From the NCBI GenBank assembly GCA_025642075.2, contig JAODUO010000850.1, forward strand, positions 22,501 through 86,500: DNA of 64,000 nucleotides. Reading direction: 5' to 3'. Source of the DNA: Ridgeia piscesae (Eukaryota > Annelida > Polychaeta > Sabellida > Siboglinidae). Positions within the stretch are counted from its first letter, which is position 1; every line of letters begins with the position of its first letter. The notes under the pieces are model-generated. The model had not been told where the DNA came from. It did no database searches and worked only from the letters and a program-made list of their open reading frames with translations. Shown piece by piece: positions 22,001 through 34,500 of the stretch. The translations under genes were made by a program, and so were the position numbers.

Positions 22001-22506
22001 AGTCACCCCAGTCTGAAGTCACCCCACTCTGAAGTCACCAGTGTGAAGGCCCTGCCATATAAGGTTCCGATTACGTACATGTTACTCGTGGCTTCATATA
22101 CACAATACTGCACTGAAGAATCGTATCTGCATATAGGAAACGACAAATGGGGTTAGCACCTTAATCCACCAAAGAGAAAGTTTGGAACATGAGTACCACA
22201 TATATGCTTCCACATGATGACACCAAATGAGCATTTGAGGCTGAGATTTGTTGTTGCCAAGATATCATGAGGGGAAAAGCCTGACCAGCATAGCGCTCAG
22301 ATCTCCTTGATTACTGTAAGGCATTGACTGGAACAATATAATTATATCTTAAATATATAATGACACCCCAAATATATGGTCCTGGTTTCTTGCAAATGAT
22401 TATCTCTACACAATCAACATTACAATTCATTCCAACAACGGTAACATCCTTGTAATACTTCCTATCAGCTCCTTGTCGGGCCGGAGTGAGTTGGGAAGAA
22501 TTCTCC
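19088..22506. other. Intergenic region / 3' UTR of the integrin gene
   Basis: No gene was recognised between the convergent PYM1 and integrin genes. The integrin 3' UTR must lie here, on the minus strand; an ATTAAA on that strand at about 21890 is one possible signal. A GC-rich TGACGTCAGCCCCTCC patch is at about 19481. Confidence 0.4.
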
Positions 22507-22599
22507 CTAGTTATAGTCGTCATCGTAGTATTTCTTTTTCTCGAGTTTTCCACGATACTTCCGCATTTCATCAGCCTTCTGCCTCCGGAAGAAGCCACA
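22507..22599 (-). CDS. Integrin alpha exon 24 (cytoplasmic tail, stop)
   Basis: 30 residues then TAG: CGFFRRQKADEMRKYRGKLE followed by KKKYYDDDYN. GFFRR replaces the commoner GFFKR, the membrane-proximal clasp with the beta chain. The tail is short and ends acidic. Confidence 0.95.
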   Translation of the reverse strand, partial: CGFFRRQKADEMRKYRGKLEKKKYYDDDYN

Positions 22600-25500
22600 C
22601 TGGAAACAAAGGATTAAAATGCTTGAATTTGTTTATATAAATACAGTGACAATGGCAGAGATGTGTTGTTCAGTTGGACAGTGAATGTGGGAGTCTAGGG
22701 GTACACTATCAATCAGAGCGTGGGGTGACTATAAAATCAACTGTAGCTAACTTATTGGTTTAGAATCACATTTTCATCCAGCCTAAACTAAACCTTCAGC
22801 AGTCCTTGCTCTAATGACTCCTGCTTGTCTACGCTCATGACAACCTGATTACTCATGTTGTGTCTGTGAGCTGAGCTCCTGAGCACACAGACACCAGAGA
22901 CGTCTGATTACTGTAGGTTGTGTCTGTGAGCTGAGCTCCTGAGCACACAGACACCAGAGACGTCTGATTACTGTAGGTTATGTCTGTGAGCTGAGCTCCT
23001 GAGCACACAGACACCAGAGACGTCTGATTACTGTAGGTTATGTCTGTGAGCTGAGCTCCTGAGCACACAGACACCAGAGACGTCTGATTACTGTAGGTTA
23101 TGTCTGTGAGCTGAGCTCCTGAGCACACAGACACCAGAGACGTCTGATTACTGTAGGTTTGTCTGTGAGCTGAGCTCCTGAGCACACAGACACCAGAGAC
23201 GTCTGATTACTGTAGGTTATGTCTGTGAGCTGAGCTCCTGAGCACACAGACACCAGAGACGTCTGATTACTGTAGGTTATGTCTGTGAGCTGAGCTCCTG
23301 AGCACACAGACACCAGAGACGTCTGATTACTGTAGGTTATGTCTGTGAGCTGAGCTCCTGAGCACACAGACACCAGAGACGTCTGATTACTGTAGGTTAT
23401 GTCTGTGAGCTGAGCTCCTGAGCACACAGACACCAGAGACGTCTGATTACTGTAGGTTATGTCTGTGAGCTGAGCTCCTGAGCACACAGACACCAGAGAC
23501 GTCTGATTACTGTAGGTTGTGTCTGTGAGCTGAGCTCCTGAGCACACAGACACCAGAGACGTCTGATTACTGTAGGTTGTGTCTGTGAGCTGAGCTCCTG
23601 AGCACACAGACACCAGAGACGTCTGATTACTGTAGGTTGTGTCTGTGAGCTGAGCTCCTGAGCACACAGACACCAGAGACGTCTGATTACTGTAGGTTGT
23701 GTCTGTGAGCTGAGCTCCTGAGCACACAGACACCAGAGACGTCTGATTACTGTAGGTTATGTCTGTGAGCTGAGCTCCTGAGCACACAGACACCAGAGAC
23801 GTCTGATTACTGTAGGTTATGTCTGTGAGCTGAGCTCCTGAGCACACAGACACCAGAGACGTCCGATTACTGTAGGTTATGTCTGTGAGCTGAGCTCCTG
23901 AGCACACAGACACCAGAGACGTCCGATTACTGTAGGTTATGTCTGTGAGCTGAGCTCCTGAGCACACAGACACCAGAGACGTCCGATTACTGTAGGTTAT
24001 GTCTGTGAGCTGAGCTCCTGAGCACACAGACACCAGAGACGTCCGATTACTGTAGGTTATGTCTGTGAGCTGAGCTCCTGAGCACACACACACCAGAGAC
24101 GTCTGATTACTGTAGGTTGTGTCTGTGAGCTGAGCTCCTGAGCACACAGACACCAGAGACATCTGATTACTGTAGGTTGTGTCTGTGAGCTGAGCTCCTG
24201 AGCACACAGACACCAGAGACATCTGATTACTGTAGGTTGTGTCTGTGAGCTGAGCACACAGACACCAGAGACATCTGATTACTGTAGGTTGTGTCTGTGA
24301 GCTGAGCTCCTGAGCACACAGACACCAAAGACATCTGATTACTGTAGGTTGTGTCTGTGAGCTGAGCTCCTGAGCACACAGACACCAGAGATGCCTGCTA
24401 CTGTTGTCTCACCTTCCACATGAGCAGGATGATGAGGATGAGCAGCAGTAGGCCGCCAATGATGGCCAGGATGATGATCCACAGTGGCACGCCCTCCCGC
24501 TCTGCCACCTCAATGTCTGGGATTGCCTTCGTCATCGCCTAGCAACCAACAACACACTCCATTAACCAACAAAACACAACCACACAACAACAATGAGTGG
24601 ACACCAAAAAGAAAGGCTGGTTGTCTCGCTTTGGCATCTGTCTGGGTGGTAGTTATTAGCAGGACGTCTGTTGAGTTACTTTAAGGAGTATAAGCAACTG
24701 CTGTGAATGTGGGTGAACTGGTGTATGGCCAATACAAGTTCTTTATAATTTCATAATTTTGTTTACATTTTGGAAGCTAAAAACTTAAATAGCAATCAAT
24801 GTATTGGGCTAATTAAAAACCATTTCGCGAGTCGTGGACCTTCTACACATTTATCCTAAATGTAAGGACAGGATCATGTAGGAAACACTGGACCTGACAC
24901 TGTGCCCTAAGACATGCCATGTTTCCTAGGTTGCAATCCACAGTACCCACAGCCCACACTGACCAATTCATTTGTTGTAAAAACAATAATTGACTGGAAC
25001 AAACTTAACGAATCGCATTTTCAGGTTGAAACCATGACTGATTTCAGCCATCTGACTTGCGGCTCACGCACTCAGTAACACATGCACGCAGTCTCTATAC
25101 ACACCCTGTGGCATATAATAGCCAATATTGACTTCTTACGACGTACTCTATTCTATTGTCAACACTAGAAAGAAAAAAAGTTAGAGAAATAAAGCATAAC
25201 CACAATGAAGATAAAGATTAAACTATAATGTATTCAGATTTGCTAGAATAAACATATAGCCATATCTCACCTTTGAGATGTCATTCTTTGTGTCAGTTTG
25301 TTTCACACTCAGCGATGGATCGATCTTGATCTCTGCCTTTGAGAAGATCCTCACATGGTCGACATGTGTGTAGTCCTACAGGCAGTGATACATCTATATA
25401 TTCATATGTTATGTTTATAGCCCTGTAAAGTATCTCCTAGACAATGACGTTAATTGCACTGTAACAGTATCTCCTAGACAATAGCGTCTAATTGCATTGT

Positions 25501-28500
25501 AAAGTATCTCTTCCTAGACAATGATGTCTAACTGCACTGTAACAGTATCTCCTCCTAGACAATGATGTCTAACTGCACTGTAAAATATCTCCTTTTAGAC
25601 AATGATGTCTAACTGCACTGTAAAATATCTCCTTTTAGACAATGATGTCTAACTGCACTGTAACAGTATCTCCTCCTAGACAATGATGTCTAACTGCACT
25701 GTAACAGTATCTCCTTTTAGACAATGATGTCTAACTGCACTGTAAAATATCTCCTTTTAGACACTGATGTATAACTGCACTGTAGCAGCATCTCCTCCTA
25801 GATGACGTCTACTTGCACTCAAAACACCTCAACTGTTCACATTGTTTCACAGCACTAGTTTTGGACCAGCATTACAAATGGTAATGGCATTATATTTTGT
25901 TCTAGCTGGGCTGAGGTGTGATTAACAAGGAAATGTTGGGCTTACTATGTATCTCTCCCTGAGCCGAAGAAAGAACCCACCTCAACAAATGTGCTGTTCC
26001 ATAGGCGAGAACGCATTGAAATGACAATACTCTCTCCTTTCCGGATCTCTCCAAGAACACAGGGGAAAGTGAAACACTTCGCTGTCTTTCGGTCGCAGTC
26101 CTGCACAGTCCAATAACGACACATGCTGAACACAGACATGACACAAACATTGGCAAAATGTGCACACACAAGTGATATTTAAAATATTGTTTGCAAAATT
26201 AAGTTGACTGTTTTTACCAACAAAAAAAACACTATTTTACATGTACAGCCCAGAGGGGCCTTGTCTACTGGCTCCTAGCAAGAAATGTATTAAAGTCAGG
26301 TTGTTGGAAGAAACTAATCATTAATAATTTATTAATATTGACTGCAATATCACGGAAAATTTATGATCTATCTACCAGGAAATAATAGTTGTTTTCAACA
26401 AATATTTTTTTTTATAAAAGTTACTATAAACATATCAATAAACTTTATTATCATCAATGATACTGGAATGTTAATTAGACGATGATGATGAATCTTAAAA
26501 TATCATGGATATGATCAAATCATGTACATTAATATTTAATAATAAATGTTTTATCATTAATTTTAACTACATTTGTGAAGAATCTACACAAGTCTCCAAA
26601 CTGAAGGCATTCTATATGGTTGGTTTGATGTGAACAAAACAAGCCAATATACCAATGCCCCTTATCGGGTGGCACAAATCGTTTCAGCCACACCACTCTC
26701 CAGTCTCCAGACTGAGGAGATGATCCCTAAGTATTAAGAAAGCATCTGAAGAACCTGCTCAAGGCTCTGCAGAGAACAGAACACACATTCGTCCAACAAT
26801 ATCTGCCAGAAGTGCAGATATTGTCATTACTAAGTAATGCCGTATGTGACGGAGTGCACCCACCATGATGACGACACTGAGGGAGCGACCACTCGAATCA
26901 ATGAACTCCTCGGCGGGAATGATCGCCTCTCGCTTCGAACGCCGATTCTTCTTTGGCTCACCACCAATGACAGTGTAGTTTGTGTTCCCGTCACTAGGCT
27001 GCACTGCGAGCGGCTTAGGCACCGTCTGTAAGGAACAATTTGTCTGTTGGACATCGCTGAAATAACTGTGCTGGAAATCTGATTTCAACCTACATACATC
27101 ACATTTAGGACAGGAGGTTTAGAGGAAAGTTTCTTGCTGCCAGCTTAGTGTAAGTTACTTGTTATTCTCTACAGGCACTTGGTTATTTTACTTGTAGTAA
27201 TGCTCATGTTTACAACGTGTCGTATAGCTGGAAAATATCCGTTAATAGGCAATCTATTTCAGTGATGAGATTTAGATTATACCGGTATAAAATGCCTTTG
27301 TGACAATAACTAACTGTATTAAATATATATTTTTTTATGATCAATGTGTGCACGTTTCATGAATTTTGTCAGAACCCTAATAACCGTTCCAGATCAAAAA
27401 ACGTTTTATAATAATACAAATTATAACAAGTATGTAAGAACTCTGAAATCAGCTACTTGAAGGAAAACACTTTGTAACTTCAGAAAGTAGATGAAATGAC
27501 TGGACATGTTACAACATTAGCTAAAAACTAACACAGTTGTCATGGGAGGACTGTCCTAGAAGCAGCCATACAACATGCACAACAGAATGTGTCAATCCAA
27601 CTATGAATATCAATCCTGCCTCTATGAATAACAATCCTGCCTCTATGAATAACAATCCTGCCTCTTCTCCAAAATGTGCTGCCTGCTTCCTGTACAACAT
27701 GACCCAACCCAGAATGTTCCTCAACCTCTTTCTAAAGGACACAACCAGACAGGGATGCTTAGACAGAAGGTAGCGGCAAAGAAAGCAACACGGATTTCCC
27801 CTGCGATACACCAAAGCCAAATAAGAGATTACTGATTGTGCCCAAATTCTGAATTAACCCTGCAATAATGTATTGATATAACCAGTTTTACAATACCAGA
27901 AAAATGGCAAGCCAACTGGCAGAAATTAAACCAATAATAATACAACGTAAAGACGTCAAATAAATGTGTAAATACAGCCGCATTAGCAAGGTGATGTACG
28001 TGTACCTGGAAAACGATTTCACAACCACTCTACACAACACATGCATCTACACAAATGAAGTCTGTCCATATATATTACAATTACGCTATAATTTGTACAA
28101 CAGATCTAGCAGACAAACGACTGGTGTTCACCATATATACACTATATATACAACAGATGTACAACAAATGTACAACTTGTATCACACCACAGTAACTATC
28201 TATGAGACAGCCTGTTTGAGTCGGCTCTCAACACTACAACTGTGAAACATATTCTAACCAGTCCTCTACTGACACATATGCAAGGCAAGATAACCGACTT
28301 ACTTTCGGGGGTCTTAACCTTAAAGCGGGATTCACCTGTTTTCCAGAGGTGAAGGAGAAAACACATTATAAATGAGTCAGTTTATTGAAATTAATCGATT
28401 ACATGAGAATGTCGTGAAATAACTTAAGCAGACATAAAATTAGCAACATCTAATCAAGATATTTCAATGATATTAGTTATACTTTAATAGTGAAATTCCA

Positions 28501-31500
28501 AGAGAATAATTGTGACGGTATCTATATTTCACCATCTAAGTCTTCATCAATTTAATAAACAACATATGTTGGGGGATTTGTGGTCACTCAGCACACTGAC
28601 CACTACTGAAATAGTCGAAGAAATTCTCACCTTGATTCTCAAAGGGTTAACCATGCCAGCCTTCATGTAGCACTTGCCAGCAAAGGCACCCTGTAACAGA
28701 AAACAATTCAACACGTGAATCAGTGACAACATTATGACATGGTAATAGCGAATGAATGTAATTACATCTGGAAATAAATACTAATTATATTTGGCACAGT
28801 ACCAACCCTCATGCGTCTAATGTAGGCTTTTAGTGATACAGTACCCAATCACAGGACATGTATCATGATTCATGATACAACATGTATCACTACTTACAAT
28901 AAAGTCATTGGTTGATATCCATAAGACAAGGACAAGGCCAGGGCCCAAGACACAAAACATATATGGAGCATGCATGACTTGTCATTTAAACATTACATAA
29001 CACAATTTTAAACTTCAAACTGGTACAATTGAGGAGCATTCTGAGTTTCAATTTTACCACTGATAACAGGAGATAATATTTTTTAAAGCATGCCATATAA
29101 AAATGTTTTATTGTAGAACACGAAACCTTCTGTTGTGGTCATTGACACGAAACCTTCTGTTGTGGTCATTGACACGAAACCTTCTGTTGTGGTCATTGAC
29201 ACGAAACCTTCTGTTGTGGTCATTGACACGAAACCTTCTGTTGTGGTCATTGACACGAAACCTTCTGTTGTGGTCATTGACACGAAACCTTCTGTTGTGG
29301 TCATTGACACGAAACCTTCTGTTGTGGTCATTGACACGAAACCTTCTGTTGTGGTCATTGACACGAAACCTTCTGTTGTGGTCATTGACACGAAACCTTC
29401 TGTTGTGGTCATTGACACGAAACCTTCTGTTGTGGTCATTGACACGAAACCTTCTGTTGTGGTCATTGACACGAAACCTTCTGTTGTGGTCATTGACACG
29501 AAACCTTCTGTTGTGGTCATTGACACGAAACCTTCTGTTGTGGTCATTGACACGAAACCTTCTGTTGTGGTCATTGACACGAAACCTTCTGTTGTGGTCA
29601 TTGACACGAAACCTTCTGTTGTGGTCATTGACACGAAACCTTCTGTTGTGGTCATTGACACGAAACCTTCTGTTGTGGTCATTGACACGAAACCTTCTGT
29701 TGTGGTCATTGACACGAAACCTTCTGTTGTGGTCATTGACACGAAACCTTCTGTTGTGGTCATTGACACGAAACCTTCTGTTGTGGTCATTGACACAAAA
29801 CCTTGTGTTGTGGTCATTGACACAAAACCTTGTGTTGTGGTCATTGACACAAAACCTTGTGTTGTGGTCATTGACACAAAACCTTGTGTTGTGGTCATTG
29901 ACACAAAACCTTGTGTTGTGGTCATTGACACAAAACCTTCTGTTGTGGTCATTGACACGAAACCTTGTGTTGTGGTCATTGACACAGAAACCTTGTGTTG
30001 TGGTCATTGACACGAAACCTTCTGTTGTGGTCATTGACACGAAACCTTCTGTTGTGGTCATTGACACGAAACCTTCTGTTGTGGTCATTGACACAAAACC
30101 TTGTGTTGTGGTCATTGACACGAAACCTTCTGTTGTGGTCATTGACACGAAACCTTCTGTTGTGGTCATTGACACGAAACCTTCTGTTGTGGTCATTGAC
30201 ACGAAACCTTCTGTTGTGGTCATTGACACGAAACCTTGTGTTGTGGTCATTGACACTGAAACACCTTCTGTTGTGGTCATTGACACGAAACCTTCTGTTG
30301 TGGTCATTGACACGAAACCTTCTGTTGTGGTCATTGACACGAAACCTTCTGTTGTGGTCATTGACACGAAACCTTCTGTTGTGGTCATTGACACGAAACC
30401 TTCTGTTGTGGTCATTGACACGAAACCTTCTGTTGTGGTCATTGACACGAAACCTTCTGTTGTGGTCATTGACACGAAACCTTCTGTTGTGGTCATTGAC
30501 ACAAAATCTTGTGTTGTGATCATTGACACAAAATCTTGTGTTGTGATCATTGACACAAAATCTTGTGTTGTGATCATTGACACAAAATCTTGTGTTGTGA
30601 TCATTGACACAAAATCTTGTGTTGTGATCATTGACACAAAATCTTGTGTTGTGATCATTGACACAAAATCTTGTGTTGTGATCATTGACACAAAATCTTG
30701 TGTTGTGATCATTAACACAAAATCTTGTGTTGTGATCATTAACACAAAATCTTGTGTTGTGATCATTAACACAAAATCTTGTGTTGTGATCATTAACACA
30801 AAATCTTGTGTTGTGATCATTAACACAAAATCTTGTGTTGTGATCATTAACACAAAATCTTGAGTTGTGATCATTAACACAAAATCTTGTGTTGTGATCA
30901 TTAACACAAAATCTTGAGTTGTGATCATTCGCCCAAAGTCAATAATGTCAATACTGAATAATTTTGGCAATATATTGCTACATTGTATAGCATATTACTA
31001 CAGAGTCCCACAGACTGTGTCACTGCTGTGAATACACAATTCCCATTGAGTGTATCTCAATGTTTGCCACAAGAAACAGGAGGGCTTTATGCAGGAAACA
31101 TTTGTTGCCAGTCACACATTGTTTGGTGGACCACATGGATGTTAACTGTGAACCCTCTCAGGGCCAAATTAATGGAAATATATACTTGCTATTGAATTCT
31201 ATTAAATCAAGAGACTGTGTTGTGACCAAATCATGTGCTATACTTGTGTTGCATTAATGCAAATAAATAAATAAATTCTGGTCTGATGTAACTGAACTTT
31301 TTACTACATCTGTAGCACTAATTCCTCATGTAAATAGCCAAGTTTGGTCCAGATATGTAAATTTATTACCCAAATGTGATTTACCACCCACATCATTGCC
31401 CCATGCATTAATATTTGTTTATAACAAAATAGACCGCTCAAAAGTTAGCATTTAATCGTAGAAATCACCTGCAATTTAATCTTACTGGCTGAAATTATAT

Positions 31501-34500
31501 TGACTATGTGACAATCATGACAAGCAGTACCGGTAATGCAGCTCGTCGCTGAGTTCGACTACAAAACCGCATGGCAATAGATATGTTGACACTTCCCATT
31601 AAAACGTCAATATTATTACGTGCAAACTGCAGAAATAAATTGACATTTTTGGATGACACTTTTGCGGTACGCAGTTTAAATGTGCCTCTGTACTCGGGTT
31701 GATTCAGGCGTTCTGACCACAAGAGGGTTAAGCCACTTGAGAAACATGAAATATGTTTTATGACCTGAAATTAACTACATAATTTATACTTATTTTTTAA
31801 GGCATAACTGACAGTACCCGTTTTTATCCGTCCACTGACATTTTTACCACAGCCACAGGTTTGACCCGTCCAAGTGACGGGTGGACGGACTCTGCATAAA
31901 GAAGACATAGGTGACTGTTCACTCACCCTATTGCCATTGATCTGGGGCGCCTCCATCAGGTACAACAGGTGCTTGCCCTTGCTGTAGCCACTCTCCACCT
32001 CGTAGGGCCACGAGATGTACACGGTCACATTCATCACTTGCCCCGGACCTTTGTTCTTCACCTGTCACCACCACAGAGGTTATTGTTACTGGTCATGTCA
32101 CAGACCATGGTCATGTCAACATTGTTACTGGTCATATCACAGAGCATGGTCCTGTCAACTTATATTATAACATCATGGTTGATGTTTTTTTATTAATAAA
32201 TGCGCTGTTGAACAGTCTTGATTCCCAAGTACTGCACAATTTGTGATGTCAAAACAGTCATCATCTTCTCCTATGTTCATCACATTTATTTGGTGTGTAT
32301 GCATGCATGCGTGCATGCGTGCGTGTACATGTGTTACCTCATAGCTGTGTATGACGGTGCTACCAATCTCGTCCTCGTACTTGATGGCGCTCTCACCCTT
32401 CACCTCCCCTCCATAGAACACTTCAACTGAATCAGCCGCGTACCTGACAACACACGGTCACTTATCAACACAGGCTCAGCCGTGTACCTGACAACACATG
32501 GTCACTTATCAACACAGGCTCAGCCGTGTACCTGACAACACACGGTCACTTATCAACACAGGCTCAGCCGTGTACCTGACAACACACGGTCACTTATCAA
32601 CACAGGCTCAGCCGTGTACCTGACAACACACGGTTACTTATCAACATAGGCTCAGCCGTGTACCTGACAACACACGGTCACTTATCAACACAGGCTCAGC
32701 CGTGTACCTGACAACACACAGTCACTTATCAACAAAGGCTCAGCCGTGTACCTGACAACACACAGTCACTTATCAACAAAGGCTCAGCCGTATACCTGAC
32801 AACATACGGTCATTTATCAACACAGGCTCAGCCGTGTACCTGACAACACACGGTCACTTATCAACACAGGCTCAGCCGTGTACCTGACAACACACGGTCA
32901 CTTATCAACACAGGCTCAGCCGTGTACCTGACAACATACGGTCATTTATCAACACAGGCTCAGCCGTGTACCTGACAACACACGGTCACTTATCAACACA
33001 GGCTCAGCCATGTACCTGACAACACAGGTCACTTATCAACACAGGCTCAGCCGTGTACCTGACAACACATGGTCACTTATCAAGGCTCAGCCGTGTACCT
33101 GACAACACATGGTCACTTATCAACACAGGCTCAGCCATGTGCCTGACAACACACGGTCACTTATCAACACAGGCTCAGCCGTGTACCTGACAACACACGG
33201 TCACTTATCAACACAGGCTCAGCCATGTGCCTGACAACATACGGTTACTTATCAAGGCTCAGCCGTGTACCTGACAACACACGGTCACTTATCAACACAG
33301 GCTCAGCCATGTGCCTGACAACACACGGTCACTTGTCAACACACAGAAGGTTTCAAGGTATCCAGGTTCAGGTTTGCTCAGAACACTGCAGTCACTTCAT
33401 GGCAGGTGCATTCCTTCAAACAACAACAATTTAATGTATACGGCTAAATTCATACCCAAAACCCCTACACATGTGTCCACGACAGCTAATCATCTGTATG
33501 CTTAGAGACCTGAGAACATGCAAATTTGTTCTACCAATAAATGATAGCAATATGTGAGAATGAAGGTGGCTGAATACCAAAGAGAGCATGCCTATATTGG
33601 GTGGTCCACTTGAAGAGAGCTTTTTAATAAAGATGGCAGAAGACAACTTCTGACAGTTGCTCTCACATTAGGGAGACGTTTTGAGACTTACCCTCGCACC
33701 AGTAAGTCTGTTTCGACAACGACTTTAATGACGAGTTCATCAAAGTTATTCCTCTCATTGTCCTCTGTACTTGTCCTGGCAAAACCAACAAATATCTTAG
33801 ACAATATGAACTAAACTGATTTTTAAACTTGTCATGTTTCGATCCATCCACAGTGGACCTTGTTCACTCACTGTTGACAATTTGACATGCGACACAACTT
33901 GACATGTGACACATCTCAGCCTTGCCGCTGTGATACTGATCAGCTATGCCCAGGGTGACTCCTATGGTAGACTGATAAATACATTGTTAGTTTTGGTACA
34001 GTAAACTCTTTACAGGTAAAACAAATCTAATGCAACAACAGTCTATGCAATTGCACGAATACGATAACACAAGTACTAGTTGGAGGTTTGTTATTTTAAT
34101 TATTTCATTCGCTAGAACATTTACCAACATTTTGACTGTCTGACTTACGTGTTTACTCGTAGTCCGATCTTCAGAACGTGCTTCGACGCAATGATGTTAG
34201 TGGCATCGAGACGAATTACTAATGTCGCTTGCTGATTGGTTGACATTGGATTGGCGATAGAACATGTGACATTGCTCTTTGTCGGAATGCAGGCGTATTT
34301 CTTTTTCTGCAAGACAGCAAACCATGGTTATAGAATATTTTGTGGAAAGAGAAGTACATGTTTAGAAAAGAAAGGGGCACACTGGCCAGGCCTGATGTCA
34401 GCCTGTGATACCCACCTACATAACATCTATAGTTTGCATAATCGGTAACCGATAAACAAACATTTGCTGTCACATGATAGCTGACCCATTTTTCAAGATG

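Noticed and set aside
22853..24257. 374-codon minus-strand frame of 20-residue repeats on the integrin strand
   Set aside because: It lies in the intron between the transmembrane exon and tail exon and matches the 60-bp satellite; joining exon 23 to 24 directly gives the normal protein.
22850..24405. Possible CRISPR array
   Set aside because: Units are contiguous identical tandem copies without variable spacers, in a eukaryotic intron.
29103..30970. Very long open frames (up to 620 codons) on both strands
   Set aside because: They coincide exactly with a 27-bp satellite whose unit has no stop in several frames; they have no family similarity.
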